NCBI GenBank assembly: GCA_019636945.1
Contig: JAHBWO010000014.1
Location: 1-47,217, forward strand
Direction of reading: 5' to 3'
Length of the DNA: 47,217 bases
Origin: Nitrospira sp.
GTDB lineage: Bacteria; Nitrospirota; Nitrospiria; Nitrospirales; Nitrospiraceae
Shown: piece after piece, positions 8,949 to 17,721 of the stretch
How the letters are laid out: each line of letters opens with the position of its first letter
How positions within the stretch are numbered: position 1 is the stretch's first letter
Program-made: the position numbers and the translations under genes
Notes under the pieces: model-generated
Database searches by the model: none
The model's input: only the letters and a program-made list of their open reading frames with translations
Told to the model about the DNA's origin: nothing

Positions 8949-10220
8949 TTAGCGATTCATAGACTGCAAAAACTCTTGATTGTTTTTTGTTCCACCGATC
9001 TTGTCCATGAGGAATTCCATCGCTTCCATCGTCCCCAATGGACTAAGGACCTTGCGCAGAATCCACATCTTGTTCAGCCGATCCTTATCCACCAATAACT
9101 CTTCTTTCCGCGTGCCTGACTGACTGATATCAATCGCCGGGAAGAGCCGCTTGTCGGCCAGACGACGATCCAAATGCACTTCCATATTGCCGGTTCCTTT
9201 AAACTCCTCGAAGATGACGTCGTCCATACGGCTGCCTGTATCGACCAATGCCGTTGCCATAATCGTCAAGCTGCCACCGTTCTCAATGTTCCGAGCCGCA
9301 CCAAAGAAGCGTTTCGGCCGCTGCAATGCATTGGAATCCAACCCTCCGGAGAGCACCTTACCGCTGGGAGGCGCAATGGTATTATAGGCGCGAGCAAGCC
9401 GCGTGATACTATCAAGCAAAATAACGACATCTTTCTTGTGTTCAACCAGACGCTTGGCTTTCTCGAGTACCATTTCGGCAACCTGAGCATGCCGCTGAGC
9501 CGGCTCATCAAATGTAGAGCTGATGACCTCAGCCTTGACCTGGCGCTGCCAATCAGTCACCTCTTCCGGCCGTTCATCGATCAGGAGCACGATCAGCGTC
9601 ACTTCCTTGTGGTTTTTGAGGATCGCCCGGGCAATGGCCTGCAGCAACATCGTCTTACCCGTACGAGGCGCGGCCACGATCAATCCACGTTGGCCCTTGC
9701 CGATCGGAGTCGTCAGATCCATGACACGAGTGCAGTATTCTTCTCGGTCAAATTCCAGATTGATCCGCTCCTCTGGATACAGCGGAGTCAGGTTATCGAA
9801 CAGGATCTTATCCCGTGCAACCTCAGGATCTTCATAGTTAACCTTTTCCACCTTCAGCAACGCAAAATACCGCTCACTCTCCTTAGGCGGACGGATTTGA
9901 CCCGAGACAATGTCGCCAGTACGAAGATTAAACCGCCGAATCTGCGACGGAGAGATGTAGATATCGTCAGGTCCTGGGAGATAATTAGAGTCGGGCGCCC
10001 GGAGAAAGCCAAACCCATCAGGTAATGTTTCTAATACTCCCTCTCCAAAGACCACTCCATTTTTTTCAGTTTGAGCCTGAAGGATCGCAAAAATGAGCTC
10101 CTGCTTTCTTAGGTTAGCAGCTCCTTCAATCTTCAGTTCTCTCGCCACATCATTCAGATCGGCAATGGATTTCTGCTTCAGTTCGGCAAGATGCATTACT
10201 TCCCCCCTAGCTACTGACAT
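8949..10220 (-). CDS. rho: Transcription termination factor Rho
   Basis: Rho is a hexameric RNA-dependent ATPase that ends transcription at C-rich, ribosome-free RNA. The 423-aa protein has the N-terminal helical Rho_N domain (9-50), the cold-shock-like RNA-binding domain with DGFGFLR (68-74), the Walker A segment APRTGKT (184-190) and the Walker B strand [17 protein letters not shown]. There is no long acidic insert. Two starts each have a good ribosome binding site: ATG 10220 (GAGGAG) and ATG 10196 (AGGGGGGA). I kept the longer; homologues often start near the second. Rho genes are commonly autoregulated through the leader. Confidence 0.97.
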   Translation of the reverse strand: MSVARGEVMHLAELKQKSIADLNDVARELKIEGAANLRKQELIFAILQAQTEKNGVVFGEGVLETLPDGFGFLRAPDSNYLPGPDDIYISPSQIRRFNLRTGDIVSGQIRPPKESERYFALLKVEKVNYEDPEVARDKILFDNLTPLYPEERINLEFDREEYCTRVMDLTTPIGKGQRGLIVAAPRTGKTMLLQAIARAILKNHKEVTLIVLLIDERPEEVTDWQRQVKAEVISSTFDEPAQRHAQVAEMVLEKAKRLVEHKKDVVILLDSITRLARAYNTIAPPSGKVLSGGLDSNALQRPKRFFGAARNIENGGSLTIMATALVDTGSRMDDVIFEEFKGTGNMEVHLDRRLADKRLFPAIDISQSGTRKEELLVDKDRLNKMWILRKVLSPLGTMEAMEFLMDKIGGTKNNQEFLQSMNR

Positions 10221-10687
10221 ACGACTCCTCTCGAGCCTTGGCTCGGTTATCGTTTATATGGAAGAATTCGCGTAACCTGATTTGGCCATGCAAACGTGTT
10301 TTTGTCTTTTGTGATCTACTCTGAGTCTTGAGTCTGTTTTGGGTGGAAAAACTTGAGGAAGTCGGCTCGCTACTCGCGATGGAAGAATCCCGTCGTTATT
10401 AGTTTCATGCAATACAACTCAGACACTATTACTTTGAACTGCACACCTGAACTCCACTGCACCGAATGACGCTTAGGATTTAAATCGAGACAGGTTCCGG
10501 AATTGAACTATTCGATGGAGAGGGTCAGCCCAACCCAATGCTAGGGTGATGATACCTATGCACCCTCCACTTGTCAACCAGCATATGGAATTTTGTCGCC
10601 GGATCCGCACGTCACCATTCGATACGCCATCCGACCCTGGTTGTTCATAAGATCGGAAGTGTGCTACACAGACAAGAGGGTAACCTT
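10221..10687. other. Divergent intergenic region, rho leader
   Basis: This 467-nt region lies between divergent rho and the DUF2203-like gene. Both promoters and the rho leader must lie here. I see no consensus -35/-10 pair that I would defend and no strong hairpin. Confidence 0.4.
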
Positions 10688-11110
10688 ATGGCACATGGAG
10701 AAAACGAGATCACTCCGGAACGGGTCTTCTCTCTCTCAGAGGCGAATCACCTTATCCCTCAACTCCAGAATCATCTCTCAACCGTTCAAGAAGGGAAAGA
10801 AGTGCTCGTAAGAACCCGCGAGGAGGTGAGTAGGGCTTCTGCCAACGCGGCTTTTGGAGGCGGCACCGCAGTGGGAAGGCCTTATGTAAAAAGTCTTCTG
10901 GACATCAGCACTCACCTCCAGGCCATTCACGAACTGGGAGTCGTTGTAAAGGATATTGATCTGGGACTCTGCGACTTCCCGCATATCCGAAATGGACGAG
11001 TCGTCTACCTGTGCTGGAAACTGGGGGAAAAAGAAGTCCGCTGGTGGCATGAGGTTACCAACGGCTATAAAGACCGTCGTCCGATCGAAGAAGACCCGTC
11101 CGAAATCTGA
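10688..11110 (+). CDS. DUF2203-like protein
   Basis: This is a 140-aa soluble protein. Its pattern, RVFSLSEANHLIPQLQ near the start, a helical middle, then GVVVKDIDLGLCDFPHIRNGRVVYLCW and a KEVRWWHE segment near the end, matches the DUF2203 family, whose function is unknown. ATG 10688 is chosen because AGAGGG lies 7 nt upstream and the family homology begins soon after. An ATG at 10571 would add 39 residues without family support. A YciI-like gene follows 26 nt later in the same direction, so the two may be co-transcribed. Confidence 0.75.
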   Translation: MAHGENEITPERVFSLSEANHLIPQLQNHLSTVQEGKEVLVRTREEVSRASANAAFGGGTAVGRPYVKSLLDISTHLQAIHELGVVVKDIDLGLCDFPHIRNGRVVYLCWKLGEKEVRWWHEVTNGYKDRRPIEEDPSEI

Positions 11111-11136
11111 AATCCTCTCTCCCCCTCCTGATCATC

Positions 11137-11418
11137 ATGAAATTCGTCATCATTGGGTATGATGGGCCGGACGGAGAAGCAAAGCGGAAAGTGCATCGTG
11201 CCGCCCATCTCCTCAACCTTGAACAGCTTGATAAGCAAAGGCGTGTGATCCTCGCTGGTCCTCTGGCCGATAAGACGGGAAGCTTGCTCATCCTAGAATT
11301 TGACTCGCGGGAGGATGCTGAGAAATTCATACGACAGGATCCCTATACCATTCACGGCGTCTTTGAACGTGTTGAAATTCATCCATTTACGCAGGTTTTT
11401 CCAATTCCTCACGAATAA
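11137..11418 (+). CDS. YciI-like family protein
   Basis: This is a 93-aa protein with the compact ferredoxin-like fold pattern of the YCII-related family: beta strand KFVIIGYDGP, a helix with RAAHL, VILAGPLADKTGSLLILEF, then helix DAEKFIRQDPYTIHGVFERVEIHPF. The family includes small dimeric proteins and some dehydrochlorinase-like enzymes with a His-Asp pair, and most members lack an assigned role. It follows the DUF2203-like gene by 26 nt. No specific substrate is suggested. Confidence 0.8.
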   Translation: MKFVIIGYDGPDGEAKRKVHRAAHLLNLEQLDKQRRVILAGPLADKTGSLLILEFDSREDAEKFIRQDPYTIHGVFERVEIHPFTQVFPIPHE

Positions 11419-11474
11419 TCCTCCTTGGCAGGATACTGCCCCCAATGCCCCCCTGCCTTCCCCTTTTAGGTGCA

Positions 11475-11504
11475 TTGTCTGGCTGCACGATCAAACTGTA
11501 TAGT
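11475..11504 (+). promoter_or_regulatory. Predicted sigma70 promoter giving a leaderless mRNA
   Basis: TTGTCT at 11475-11480 and TATAGT at 11499-11504 are separated by 18 nt. The expected start of transcription, about 7 nt after the -10 box, falls on the A of the ATG at 11511. No Shine-Dalgarno precedes that ATG. Confidence 0.45.
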
Positions 11505-11510
11505 TTGCAT

Positions 11511-12782
11511 ATGAATTTCCATCGGCTACGGAGCCTAGCTTCCCTCATCACCATCTTCCTACTCGCGTGGCCCCATCCCGCATCCGCCTTAGAAACCGCT
11601 GTCGTAGCCGAAGCACATTATGTGATGGGAGATAGCGACACCCTTGCTGCAGCAGAGGAGCGCGTACTCCAACGAGCTCAACGTAAGGCAGTGGAGGAAG
11701 CTGGGCTGTACATCGAATCTACTTTCCTCGATAGGGAAAAAACCGAAGCCGGCGGGAGCGTCCAGATAAGCTGGTTGGAGATCCGGACTATCGCCGGGGC
11801 GATTACAAAGACTGAAATTCTTGAGTCTCGTCGTACCTTCGCAAATGACCGCCCTAACTTTTATGTCCGGATCCGCGCAATCGTTGATCTGGATAGTCTA
11901 AAGGCAGCGGTTCAAAAATGGCACTCGGAACAGCAGCTCGCCGAACACTATCGTCTCATTCAGAAGGAGAATGCTTCGCTCAAGACCCAACTTGAGGCTC
12001 TCAGAGCTTCACCATCAGGTGTGCGAACCCTCATGATCGAACCGGTCAGCCTCAACAAGATGCCTCAAGCACAAGCCCGAACTTTGCTCGAGAAAGCGCT
12101 AACGGCTCAAGAACTCCCACTGAAACTCGAGTTGACATCTCGAGCAACTGTGCTAGATCCCCAATATATCGACCCACTTATCCTCCGCGGTCAGACCTAC
12201 TTGAGCCTCGCATCCGTTGCCTACTCGAATAAAAGACGGCCAAGTGAATATTCTGAGTACATCGATAGTGCGCGAATGGATTTTGACCGTGCACTCCTTA
12301 TCGACCCCCACAATGTCTGGGCCCTTTGGGGAAAAGGTGATGTCGATACCTGGCTGAATCGCCGTCAGGAAGCCATGCGTTCGTTCGAGCGAGTGCTGGA
12401 ATTGGACCCCTTCTTTGATCTTGCAAGACTCCGGCTGATCACCTTATATACTGCAGAGGCTAGAAAACTAGTGGCTCTCGGACAGTTATCCGCTGCCCTT
12501 GCCTTCTTACAAAAATGCCTCCCGTCGCACCTGCACGACACATGGATTCCCTACCAAAAGGAATCATATTTTCTCAGAAGCACAATCTATCAGCAGTTGA
12601 AGCAACCAGCTCTCGCAATTGAAGATCTCAGTACAATCCTAAGAGTTGACCCATCAGATACGCGTGTCTTGCAAGCAAGGGCCCAACTCTACCAAGATGC
12701 GTTGCTGGGAAATTCTGCCAAAACTGACTTTTCTCAGGCCTGCAAACTCGGATCGATGATGGCCTGCAATCAACTACCTTAG
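11511..12782 (+). CDS. Secreted protein with FlgT-N-like domain and TPR repeats
   Basis: This is a 423-aa exported protein. A signal peptide (MNFHRLRSLASLITIFLLAWPHP, cleavage near ASALE) is followed by a domain with AEERVLQRAQRKAVEEAGLYIES. That domain resembles the N-terminal domain of FlgT and related LPP20-like envelope proteins. A short coiled coil follows (about 150-185), then several tetratricopeptide-like helical pairs (ARMDFDRALLIDPHNVWALWGKG, AMRSFERVLELDPFFDLARLR, AIEDLSTILRVDPSDTRVLQARAQLY). It probably acts as a periplasmic scaffold. ATG 11511 is preferred over 11445 because the signal peptide begins there. The start has no ribosome binding site and may be leaderless. The exact role is unknown. 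Confidence 0.75.
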   Translation: MNFHRLRSLASLITIFLLAWPHPASALETAVVAEAHYVMGDSDTLAAAEERVLQRAQRKAVEEAGLYIESTFLDREKTEAGGSVQISWLEIRTIAGAITKTEILESRRTFANDRPNFYVRIRAIVDLDSLKAAVQKWHSEQQLAEHYRLIQKENASLKTQLEALRASPSGVRTLMIEPVSLNKMPQAQARTLLEKALTAQELPLKLELTSRATVLDPQYIDPLILRGQTYLSLASVAYSNKRRPSEYSEYIDSARMDFDRALLIDPHNVWALWGKGDVDTWLNRRQEAMRSFERVLELDPFFDLARLRLITLYTAEARKLVALGQLSAALAFLQKCLPSHLHDTWIPYQKESYFLRSTIYQQLKQPALAIEDLSTILRVDPSDTRVLQARAQLYQDALLGNSAKTDFSQACKLGSMMACNQLP

Positions 12783-13104
12783 AGGATATGCCCGAGGCGA
12801 ATCATTCTTCATTCTCTCGGAGTACAGCCCTTCATGCTCTCGCCGAGCCTTCGTTGACAATCTAAACGATCGACACCTATAATGAGCTGCCCTCGCTAAT
12901 GTTGGTGTGCCCTTCCAATTTGTGACTATAAGGGGCAAAAGACCTAAATTATCTAATTCGGCAGTGCCCCGAAATCTCCTTCGCGTGGGGCTTCTGTGGT
13001 CTTGCAGAGGGGTAGGAAAGAGCTTAAAGTGATTAAGCGAACCACGTGCCTAAAAATGGCGTTTATTTCATAAACCTTTATTTTCATTCGGAGTGTAAGT
13101 TGCG
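12783..13104 (+). other. Leader region of the oxidoreductase operon
   Basis: This 322-nt gap holds the promoter at 12854-12883. Downstream of it is a predicted leader of about 215 nt, with a possible C-rich/G-rich stem near 12968-12990. I recognise no known riboswitch. Confidence 0.5.
12854..12883 (+). promoter_or_regulatory. Near-consensus sigma70 promoter for the 2-oxoacid oxidoreductase operon
   Basis: TTGACA (12854-12859) and TATAAT (12878-12883) are both perfect hexamers, with an 18-nt spacer. Transcription should start near 12890. This fits high expression of a central carbon enzyme. Confidence 0.8.
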
Positions 13105-13740
13105 ATGAGTGACTATCGTGTGCTTCCAGGCCCCGAACACTTTCTTCCCCCGGCTGCCGCAAGTATGGGAATTAGCTTGCCCAATCCAGGAGAAGCTCAT
13201 ATTAATGGTGTCATCACTTCGGAAGATAAGGCCTATGAAGAGGCTGCTCGCCAATTTTTGATGGCCAAGGTTCCAACTATCTTCCCAGGGCCGCTCGTTC
13301 TATGGGCGTGGAATGAGAAGGCTGCTAAGAAAGCTACGGCTGTTCGCCATCTCTTCAACACCCTGAAGGAATGCGTCCAGTCCGGGCAAAAACCGATGCT
13401 CATTCCTATGCCCGACTATCGTCCCAAATATCCCAAGATCAATCCAGAAGTTGAGATCAACCCGAATCACCCGAATTTGACAATCTGGCATAATAAAATT
13501 GATTGTTGCATGTTCATCGGCGTCCATTGCCACCAGGCCAATCTATCACTGAAAATCATTCGTGGAGGCACCTCCTGCTATACCATCGCCATGTGTGCCC
13601 AGGCAGGTCATGAAGACGCAATGCTCTCATTCCGCGATGCCTCGGTCGAGAAGATTATGAGATTAGCCGATACTGTAAAACGATTGAAAGGGACGGTCCA
13701 ACCACGGCTGACATCAGCCAAGAATGGGGCTTCAAGTTAA
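13105..13740 (+). CDS. 2-oxoacid:ferredoxin oxidoreductase, accessory small subunit (PorE/ForE-like)
   Basis: This is a 211-aa soluble protein with no classical cofactor motif. Its position as first gene of a five-gene oxidoreductase operon, and its size, match the extra small subunit known from five-subunit pyruvate or 2-oxoglutarate:ferredoxin oxidoreductases of Hydrogenobacter and Nitrospira. Visible features are a helical region (AYEEAARQFLMAKVP), FPGPLVLWAWNEKAAKKA, and a segment resembling part of the gamma-type fold (IDCCMFIGVHCHQANLSLKIIRGGTSCYTIAMCA). Cysteines at about 136, 137, 143 and 160 could bind metal; this is inference. The gene lies about 215 nt after a strong promoter and 41 nt before the alpha subunit. 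Confidence 0.7.
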   Translation: MSDYRVLPGPEHFLPPAAASMGISLPNPGEAHINGVITSEDKAYEEAARQFLMAKVPTIFPGPLVLWAWNEKAAKKATAVRHLFNTLKECVQSGQKPMLIPMPDYRPKYPKINPEVEINPNHPNLTIWHNKIDCCMFIGVHCHQANLSLKIIRGGTSCYTIAMCAQAGHEDAMLSFRDASVEKIMRLADTVKRLKGTVQPRLTSAKNGASS

Positions 13741-13781
13741 CTGTTTGCCCCTGCGAACGACATGACAAGGAGGCTGAACTT

Positions 13782-14993
13782 ATGGCGGATACACATTCAA
13801 TAATTGGCACCAAGAACAAAAAAGGCCAGACCTATACAGATACCTGGAAAATGATGAACGAGGCACCGCGGACGCCTTCCTTCTTCACGGGCAGCGAAGT
13901 CATCAAGGAAGCCATCCGCCGGGCAAGCTGCGATGTCATGATCGCCTACCCAATCACGCCGCAGAGTGAAGCCGCCGCATTGATCGGCGAATTATTCGCC
14001 GAAGGCTATATCGGAGACTACTTCCGTGGAGAAAGCGAATTTGCCGTAATGTCGCAATGTGCAGGAGCGTCATTCGGGGGAGCCCGCGTGTTTACGACAA
14101 CAGCAGGCCCGGGCACGATGCGTGCCATGGAAAATTTTCCGATGTGGGCCGGGTCACGCTTGCCAATCCAGATGATTGTCACTTGTCGCGGTGTCAATTC
14201 ACCACTCTCAATTCAACCGGACACACTTGAGATTTCGTACCTACTGAACACAGGCATGTTGGTATGGCATGCAGAAACGGCACAGGATTTCTTTGATTGG
14301 ATTCTCAAGGGGTATATGGTGTCCGAGGAACCAGATGTGCACCTACCGCTCGCACTCTGCTGCGATGGGTTCTTTGTGACGCACACAAAGGATGTGGTGA
14401 ATCTCACGCCGGCGGACATGTGTCTTCCACCCTATGATCCCTATCGATCGCCTGTGCCATGTATGGATATGGAATGTCCTCCCGTGCGCATGATGCGTGA
14501 TCCGTTCGTGATGAAAAGCAACTACATCAGCTACGCGACACATGCCAGCTGGCAACAGGAAATCTGGGCCGCAGTTGAACGTTCACGCAAACACACGATC
14601 CATTGGTTGAATGGCCTGGTCGATACGGAAAATACGGACGCAGACATCGTGATTGTGGCTTCAGGTACAGCGGTTTCGCAAGGCCGCGAAGCGATCCGGC
14701 TATTGGAAGACGAGGGCATCCGTTGCGGCCTGGTGAAGGTGAAAACCCTGCGCCCCTGGCCGGAAGAAGAAATTCGCGAAGCTACCAAGCACGCGAAGCA
14801 CATCTTTGTGCCAGAGTTTAACGTAACCGGCTGGCTGGCCAAAGAAATCCGGGCCACGATCCCCAATCACCATCGGGTCCATGCCGGTCCACATGTGTGC
14901 GGAGGCATGACGATGCCGCCAGAGATTATCGTATCGGAAATCAAGACCGCCCTAGGGATGAAAACTTTCTCCATGGCTGGTCGTGGAAGCTGA
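13782..14993 (+). CDS. 2-oxoacid:ferredoxin oxidoreductase alpha subunit (PorA/ForA-like)
   Basis: The alpha subunit of the thiamine-pyrophosphate enzyme that converts a 2-oxoacid and CoA to acyl-CoA, CO2 and reduced ferredoxin. In the reverse TCA cycle it runs as a carboxylase. The 403-aa protein has the family motif YPITPQSE (56-63), the pyrimidine-binding domain with ESEFAVMSQCAGASFGGARVFTTTAGPG, and a C-terminal transketolase-like domain with VKVKTLRPWPEEEI. An N-terminal extension of about 30 residues precedes it. AAGGAGG upstream supports the ATG. Pyruvate versus 2-oxoglutarate specificity cannot be decided from these motifs, so I give no symbol. Confidence 0.92.
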   Translation: MADTHSIIGTKNKKGQTYTDTWKMMNEAPRTPSFFTGSEVIKEAIRRASCDVMIAYPITPQSEAAALIGELFAEGYIGDYFRGESEFAVMSQCAGASFGGARVFTTTAGPGTMRAMENFPMWAGSRLPIQMIVTCRGVNSPLSIQPDTLEISYLLNTGMLVWHAETAQDFFDWILKGYMVSEEPDVHLPLALCCDGFFVTHTKDVVNLTPADMCLPPYDPYRSPVPCMDMECPPVRMMRDPFVMKSNYISYATHASWQQEIWAAVERSRKHTIHWLNGLVDTENTDADIVIVASGTAVSQGREAIRLLEDEGIRCGLVKVKTLRPWPEEEIREATKHAKHIFVPEFNVTGWLAKEIRATIPNHHRVHAGPHVCGGMTMPPEIIVSEIKTALGMKTFSMAGRGS

Positions 14994-15046
14994 GATCCCT
15001 GGACTTCGAACCTGTGCGCCCTAACAAGCGATACTGAGGAGGATAT

Positions 15047-15955
15047 ATGAGCAAAGAGCGTATTCAAATTTCAGAAGACCTGTACGATATCATGCCGTCG
15101 GACTATCAAGATCTTGTGAAGAGTGCAACCTACGGCAAAGAAGATCGTGGCTGGAAAGATATCGGGACCTCGAAGGAACTGATTGAACAACACTCACTAT
15201 GCGCTGGCTGTCCGGAATCAATGGCCTTCCGATACATTTTAGCTTCACTGCCAAACCCAGAAGATACCGTAATGGTTGGGTCCACCGGTTGTACCAGCTT
15301 GGTTTTTCCAATGGTTGCGGTCCACAATATCCACTCGTTGTTCGGCAACCAGAACGCTGTCGCATCAGGCCTGAAGCGTGCACTCAGTGTTCGATTCCCA
15401 GGCAGAGTGAAAGATGTCGTAGTCCTTGCTGGTGACGGAGCCACGGTTGACATCGGCTTGGATATGACTTTACAGGCCTGGTTCCGTCAAGAAAAGTTCA
15501 CCACGATCTGCTTCGATAACGAACTCTACGCCAACACTGGTGGCCAGGAAAGTGGACTCATGCAGAAGGGATTCGTCGCAAAGATGGCACCAGTTGGTAA
15601 GCTGTTCGATAAGGTGCGGCTGCCTGAGATCGCCCGCGAGTCCGGCTGCCATTATGTCGTCAATTGCACAGTCAGCAAGCCATCGCTCGTTGAAAAGGTC
15701 ATCCGAAATGCAGTGCATGTCGCCCGAGAAATCGGCCCGACCTATCTTCAGCTTTATACGCCATGCATTCTTGAAATTGGTAAGAACAGCATGGAAGGGT
15801 TACAGGAAATGCGCGATTCGGAAAAGCCAACTGAACGGTTTGCGTACAAGGAGTACATCAGCGAACCAGCCAAACAATTGCTAGCAGAATTGGCAGCCAA
15901 GGATAAAGAGCGGAAAGCAGCCGCCAAGCAGCTAGCAGGACAAGCATCCGCATAG
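15047..15955 (+). CDS. 2-oxoacid:ferredoxin oxidoreductase beta subunit (PorB/ForB-like)
   Basis: The beta subunit carries thiamine pyrophosphate and one [4Fe-4S] cluster. In this 302-aa protein the cluster ligands are Cys52 and Cys55 (CAGCPES), Cys82 (TGCTSL) and probably Cys207. The TPP/Mg motif is GDGATVDIG at 129-137, followed by NELYANTGGQESG (158-170). The C-terminal tail is charged and Ala-rich. GAGGAGG precedes the ATG. It follows alpha by 53 nt and precedes gamma by 18 nt, as expected for a co-assembled complex. Confidence 0.93.
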   Translation: MSKERIQISEDLYDIMPSDYQDLVKSATYGKEDRGWKDIGTSKELIEQHSLCAGCPESMAFRYILASLPNPEDTVMVGSTGCTSLVFPMVAVHNIHSLFGNQNAVASGLKRALSVRFPGRVKDVVVLAGDGATVDIGLDMTLQAWFRQEKFTTICFDNELYANTGGQESGLMQKGFVAKMAPVGKLFDKVRLPEIARESGCHYVVNCTVSKPSLVEKVIRNAVHVAREIGPTYLQLYTPCILEIGKNSMEGLQEMRDSEKPTERFAYKEYISEPAKQLLAELAAKDKERKAAAKQLAGQASA

Positions 15956-15973
15956 TTTAGACCGGAGGCAGAC

Positions 15974-16681
15974 ATGATTAAGAGACGATTGAATATCCGG
16001 ATGTCAGGCTTGGGCGGACAGGGTGCGGTTACAGCAGCACATGTCTTGGCCATGGCTGCGAACCGAGATGGTAAGTTCTCCATATCCAACCCGTTTTTCG
16101 GCGCCGAGAAGCGCATGGCGCCAGCAGAGAGCTATTGCCGCATTGGCATTGAGAGAATCTATGACCGTGGTGAGTTGGTGTTCCCGGATGTCATTCAAGT
16201 TTTTCATCCTCAAGTTATTACCATGGGTAAAAGTTACACCATGCCATTTTACTCAGGTGTAAAAGAAGGCGGCGTCGTCATCATCAATTCCGCACAGCCG
16301 TTGCTATCCAATGAGGATGTGGATCGGCTCAAGGACTTGAACGTTGCCGTGTTTTACATCGCTGGTACCGAGTTGGCTATTGAAGTGGCTGGCACTGAGC
16401 TGTCGACGAATATGGCGATGATCGGTTCTGTCTCAGGCATTACGAAATGTGTCTCAATGGAGGCCCTCGACGGTGCGCTTCAGGAGCGGTTTGGAAAGAA
16501 GTTTGTGGCCTCCGGAGGAACCGCTTCCTTAGACGAAGCCATCAAGAAGAAATTTGCCAAGAAGGAAATGCTGTTAGCCAAGAACTTGGCCACTGTGAAA
16601 GCAGCCTATGAAATCGCCAGTGAATGGGCTGACAAGAACAAGATCGAGCTGCGCGTCGGTGATCCGGCCGTCGCAGCGTAA
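15974..16681 (+). CDS. 2-oxoacid:ferredoxin oxidoreductase gamma subunit (PorG/ForG-like)
   Basis: The 235-aa gamma subunit has the CoA-associated family motif GLGGQG at 12-17 in the opening strand-turn-helix. FFGAEKRMAPAESYCRIG, DVIQVFHPQVITMGKSY and the C-terminal dimerisation segment NMAMIGSVSGI follow. In this enzyme family gamma helps bind CoA and stabilises the alpha-beta core. A lysine-rich C-terminal extension (about 185-235) is longer than in many homologues. The ribosome binding site is GGAGG, 7 nt before the ATG. Confidence 0.9.
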   Translation: MIKRRLNIRMSGLGGQGAVTAAHVLAMAANRDGKFSISNPFFGAEKRMAPAESYCRIGIERIYDRGELVFPDVIQVFHPQVITMGKSYTMPFYSGVKEGGVVIINSAQPLLSNEDVDRLKDLNVAVFYIAGTELAIEVAGTELSTNMAMIGSVSGITKCVSMEALDGALQERFGKKFVASGGTASLDEAIKKKFAKKEMLLAKNLATVKAAYEIASEWADKNKIELRVGDPAVAA

Positions 16682-16699
16682 GAGAAGGAATCACATTGC

Positions 16700-16978
16700 A
16701 TGTATAACGTCGCGCAAGTCATCGATGAAAAGTGCACAGCGAAGAAGGGTTGCCGGCTGTGTATCATGTACTGCCCTGAAGCGAACTGTCTGGACTTAAA
16801 CACCAACAAGATGGTGGCGGAAGTCGTCATAGACCGTTGTAAAGGTTGTGAACTCTGCGTCATCGTATGTGATGCAGCCAAACACTTCGCCATCACCATG
16901 CAGGCCGTCAGTGCCACAGGCCAACTGATGACCAAAAAAGGTGAATCTGCAGCGTTAGGACAAGCCTACCAGGGCTGA
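16700..16978 (+). CDS. 2-oxoacid:ferredoxin oxidoreductase delta subunit, dicluster ferredoxin (PorD/ForD-like)
   Basis: This 92-aa 2x[4Fe-4S] protein passes electrons between the core enzyme and soluble ferredoxin. The first site has spacing C-x5-C-x2-C-x3-C-P, wider than the standard C-x2-C start. The second has the classical C-x2-C-x2-C-x3-C but with Asp in place of the usual Pro (CKGCELCVIVCDA). It starts 18 nt after gamma and ends just before a terminator, so it is the last gene of the operon. Confidence 0.9.
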   Translation: MYNVAQVIDEKCTAKKGCRLCIMYCPEANCLDLNTNKMVAEVVIDRCKGCELCVIVCDAAKHFAITMQAVSATGQLMTKKGESAALGQAYQG

Positions 16979-17000
16979 ACGATATTGGGTTGAACTCGAA

Positions 17001-17032
17001 AACCCCATAGCGTTGACGCTATGGGGTTTTTT
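17001..17032 (+). terminator. Intrinsic terminator of the oxidoreductase operon
   Basis: A perfect 12-bp stem (17001-17012 with 17017-17028) with loop TTGA is followed by a run of T residues to 17032. It lies 22 nt after the delta subunit stop. Confidence 0.92.
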
Positions 17033-17056
17033 GTTGGCGGCCCGTAAGGTACCTAC

Positions 17057-17326
17057 ATGGAACATGAAGATAACGTAATCAACGAACTCCTGAGAGAGAT
17101 TGCTGGATTGATTAATGAGTACCCTCGAGCCATTGAGCGGCGAGCAGCAGTAATTGATGCCACAGGTAAAGACCCCGATCTTGTCGATAAGCTAGTCAAG
17201 GCAGCTGACACCATGCGTGATAGTGGAAATCTCTACCTCACGTGGGCGAAGCACTATGCCGCATTGGCAGAGGGCAATACAGATGCCTCCTCGGATGAAG
17301 ACGAGACCGAGGACTTTGACATTTAA
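17057..17326 (+). CDS. Small acidic helical protein, unknown function
   Basis: This 89-aa protein is predicted largely helical (EDNVINELLREIAGLINEYPRAIERRAAVID, then a second helix around 45-72). It has a strongly acidic, probably disordered tail (DASSDEDETEDFDI). AAGG lies 8 nt before the ATG. I do not recognise the family. It lies between the oxidoreductase terminator and tRNA-Asn, so it has its own promoter or depends on readthrough. Confidence 0.6.
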   Translation: MEHEDNVINELLREIAGLINEYPRAIERRAAVIDATGKDPDLVDKLVKAADTMRDSGNLYLTWAKHYAALAEGNTDASSDEDETEDFDI

Positions 17327-17389
17327 AAAATCTCCCTATTCCATAAAAATTTTTGCTAAAATATACCCCTCATCGAATAACACTTCTGT

Positions 17390-17465
17390 TCCCCGGTAGC
17401 TCAGTTGGTAGAGCAGCCGGCTGTTAACCGGCTGGTCGCAGGTTCGAGTCCTGCCCGGGGAGCCA
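17390..17465 (+). tRNA. tRNA-Asn (anticodon GTT)
   Basis: A complete 76-nt cloverleaf. The acceptor TCCCCGG pairs with CCGGGGA, the D arm is GCTC/GAGC, the anticodon stem GCCGG/CCGGC encloses the loop CTGTTAA, and the T arm GCAGG/CCTGC encloses TTCGAGT. Discriminator G and an encoded CCA end it. There is no downstream copy of the tRNA 3' end that would suggest an integrated element. Confidence 0.98.
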
Positions 17466-17721
17466 CTACACTGTCATCGCAACAAATTTTCAACCTTTTC
17501 CCCGAAGGATCTCACCTCTCGGGTGATCTTTCCTGATCAGTGGGTTACATTGTCTCTCATGCCCTGCCCTCTGGTTAACCAAGGCCTGACGGCGAGATCC
17601 TACTTATATACCGGCTTGTTGGAGCGTGACAGAAATCCTTTGGTCCTCCCCAACCGGAACAACATGAGATCCTTTCGCACGGCTGTTCAAACTCGCAGCT
17701 ATCTCGATGGCGACACACGCT

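Noticed and set aside
9174..10025. A 283-codon plus-strand ORF opposite rho
   Set aside because: It is the antisense shadow of the highly conserved rho gene and its product resembles nothing known.
17390..17721. An integrated element at tRNA-Asn
   Set aside because: No integrase gene and no duplicated tRNA 3' end appear downstream. The next genes are ordinary enzymes.
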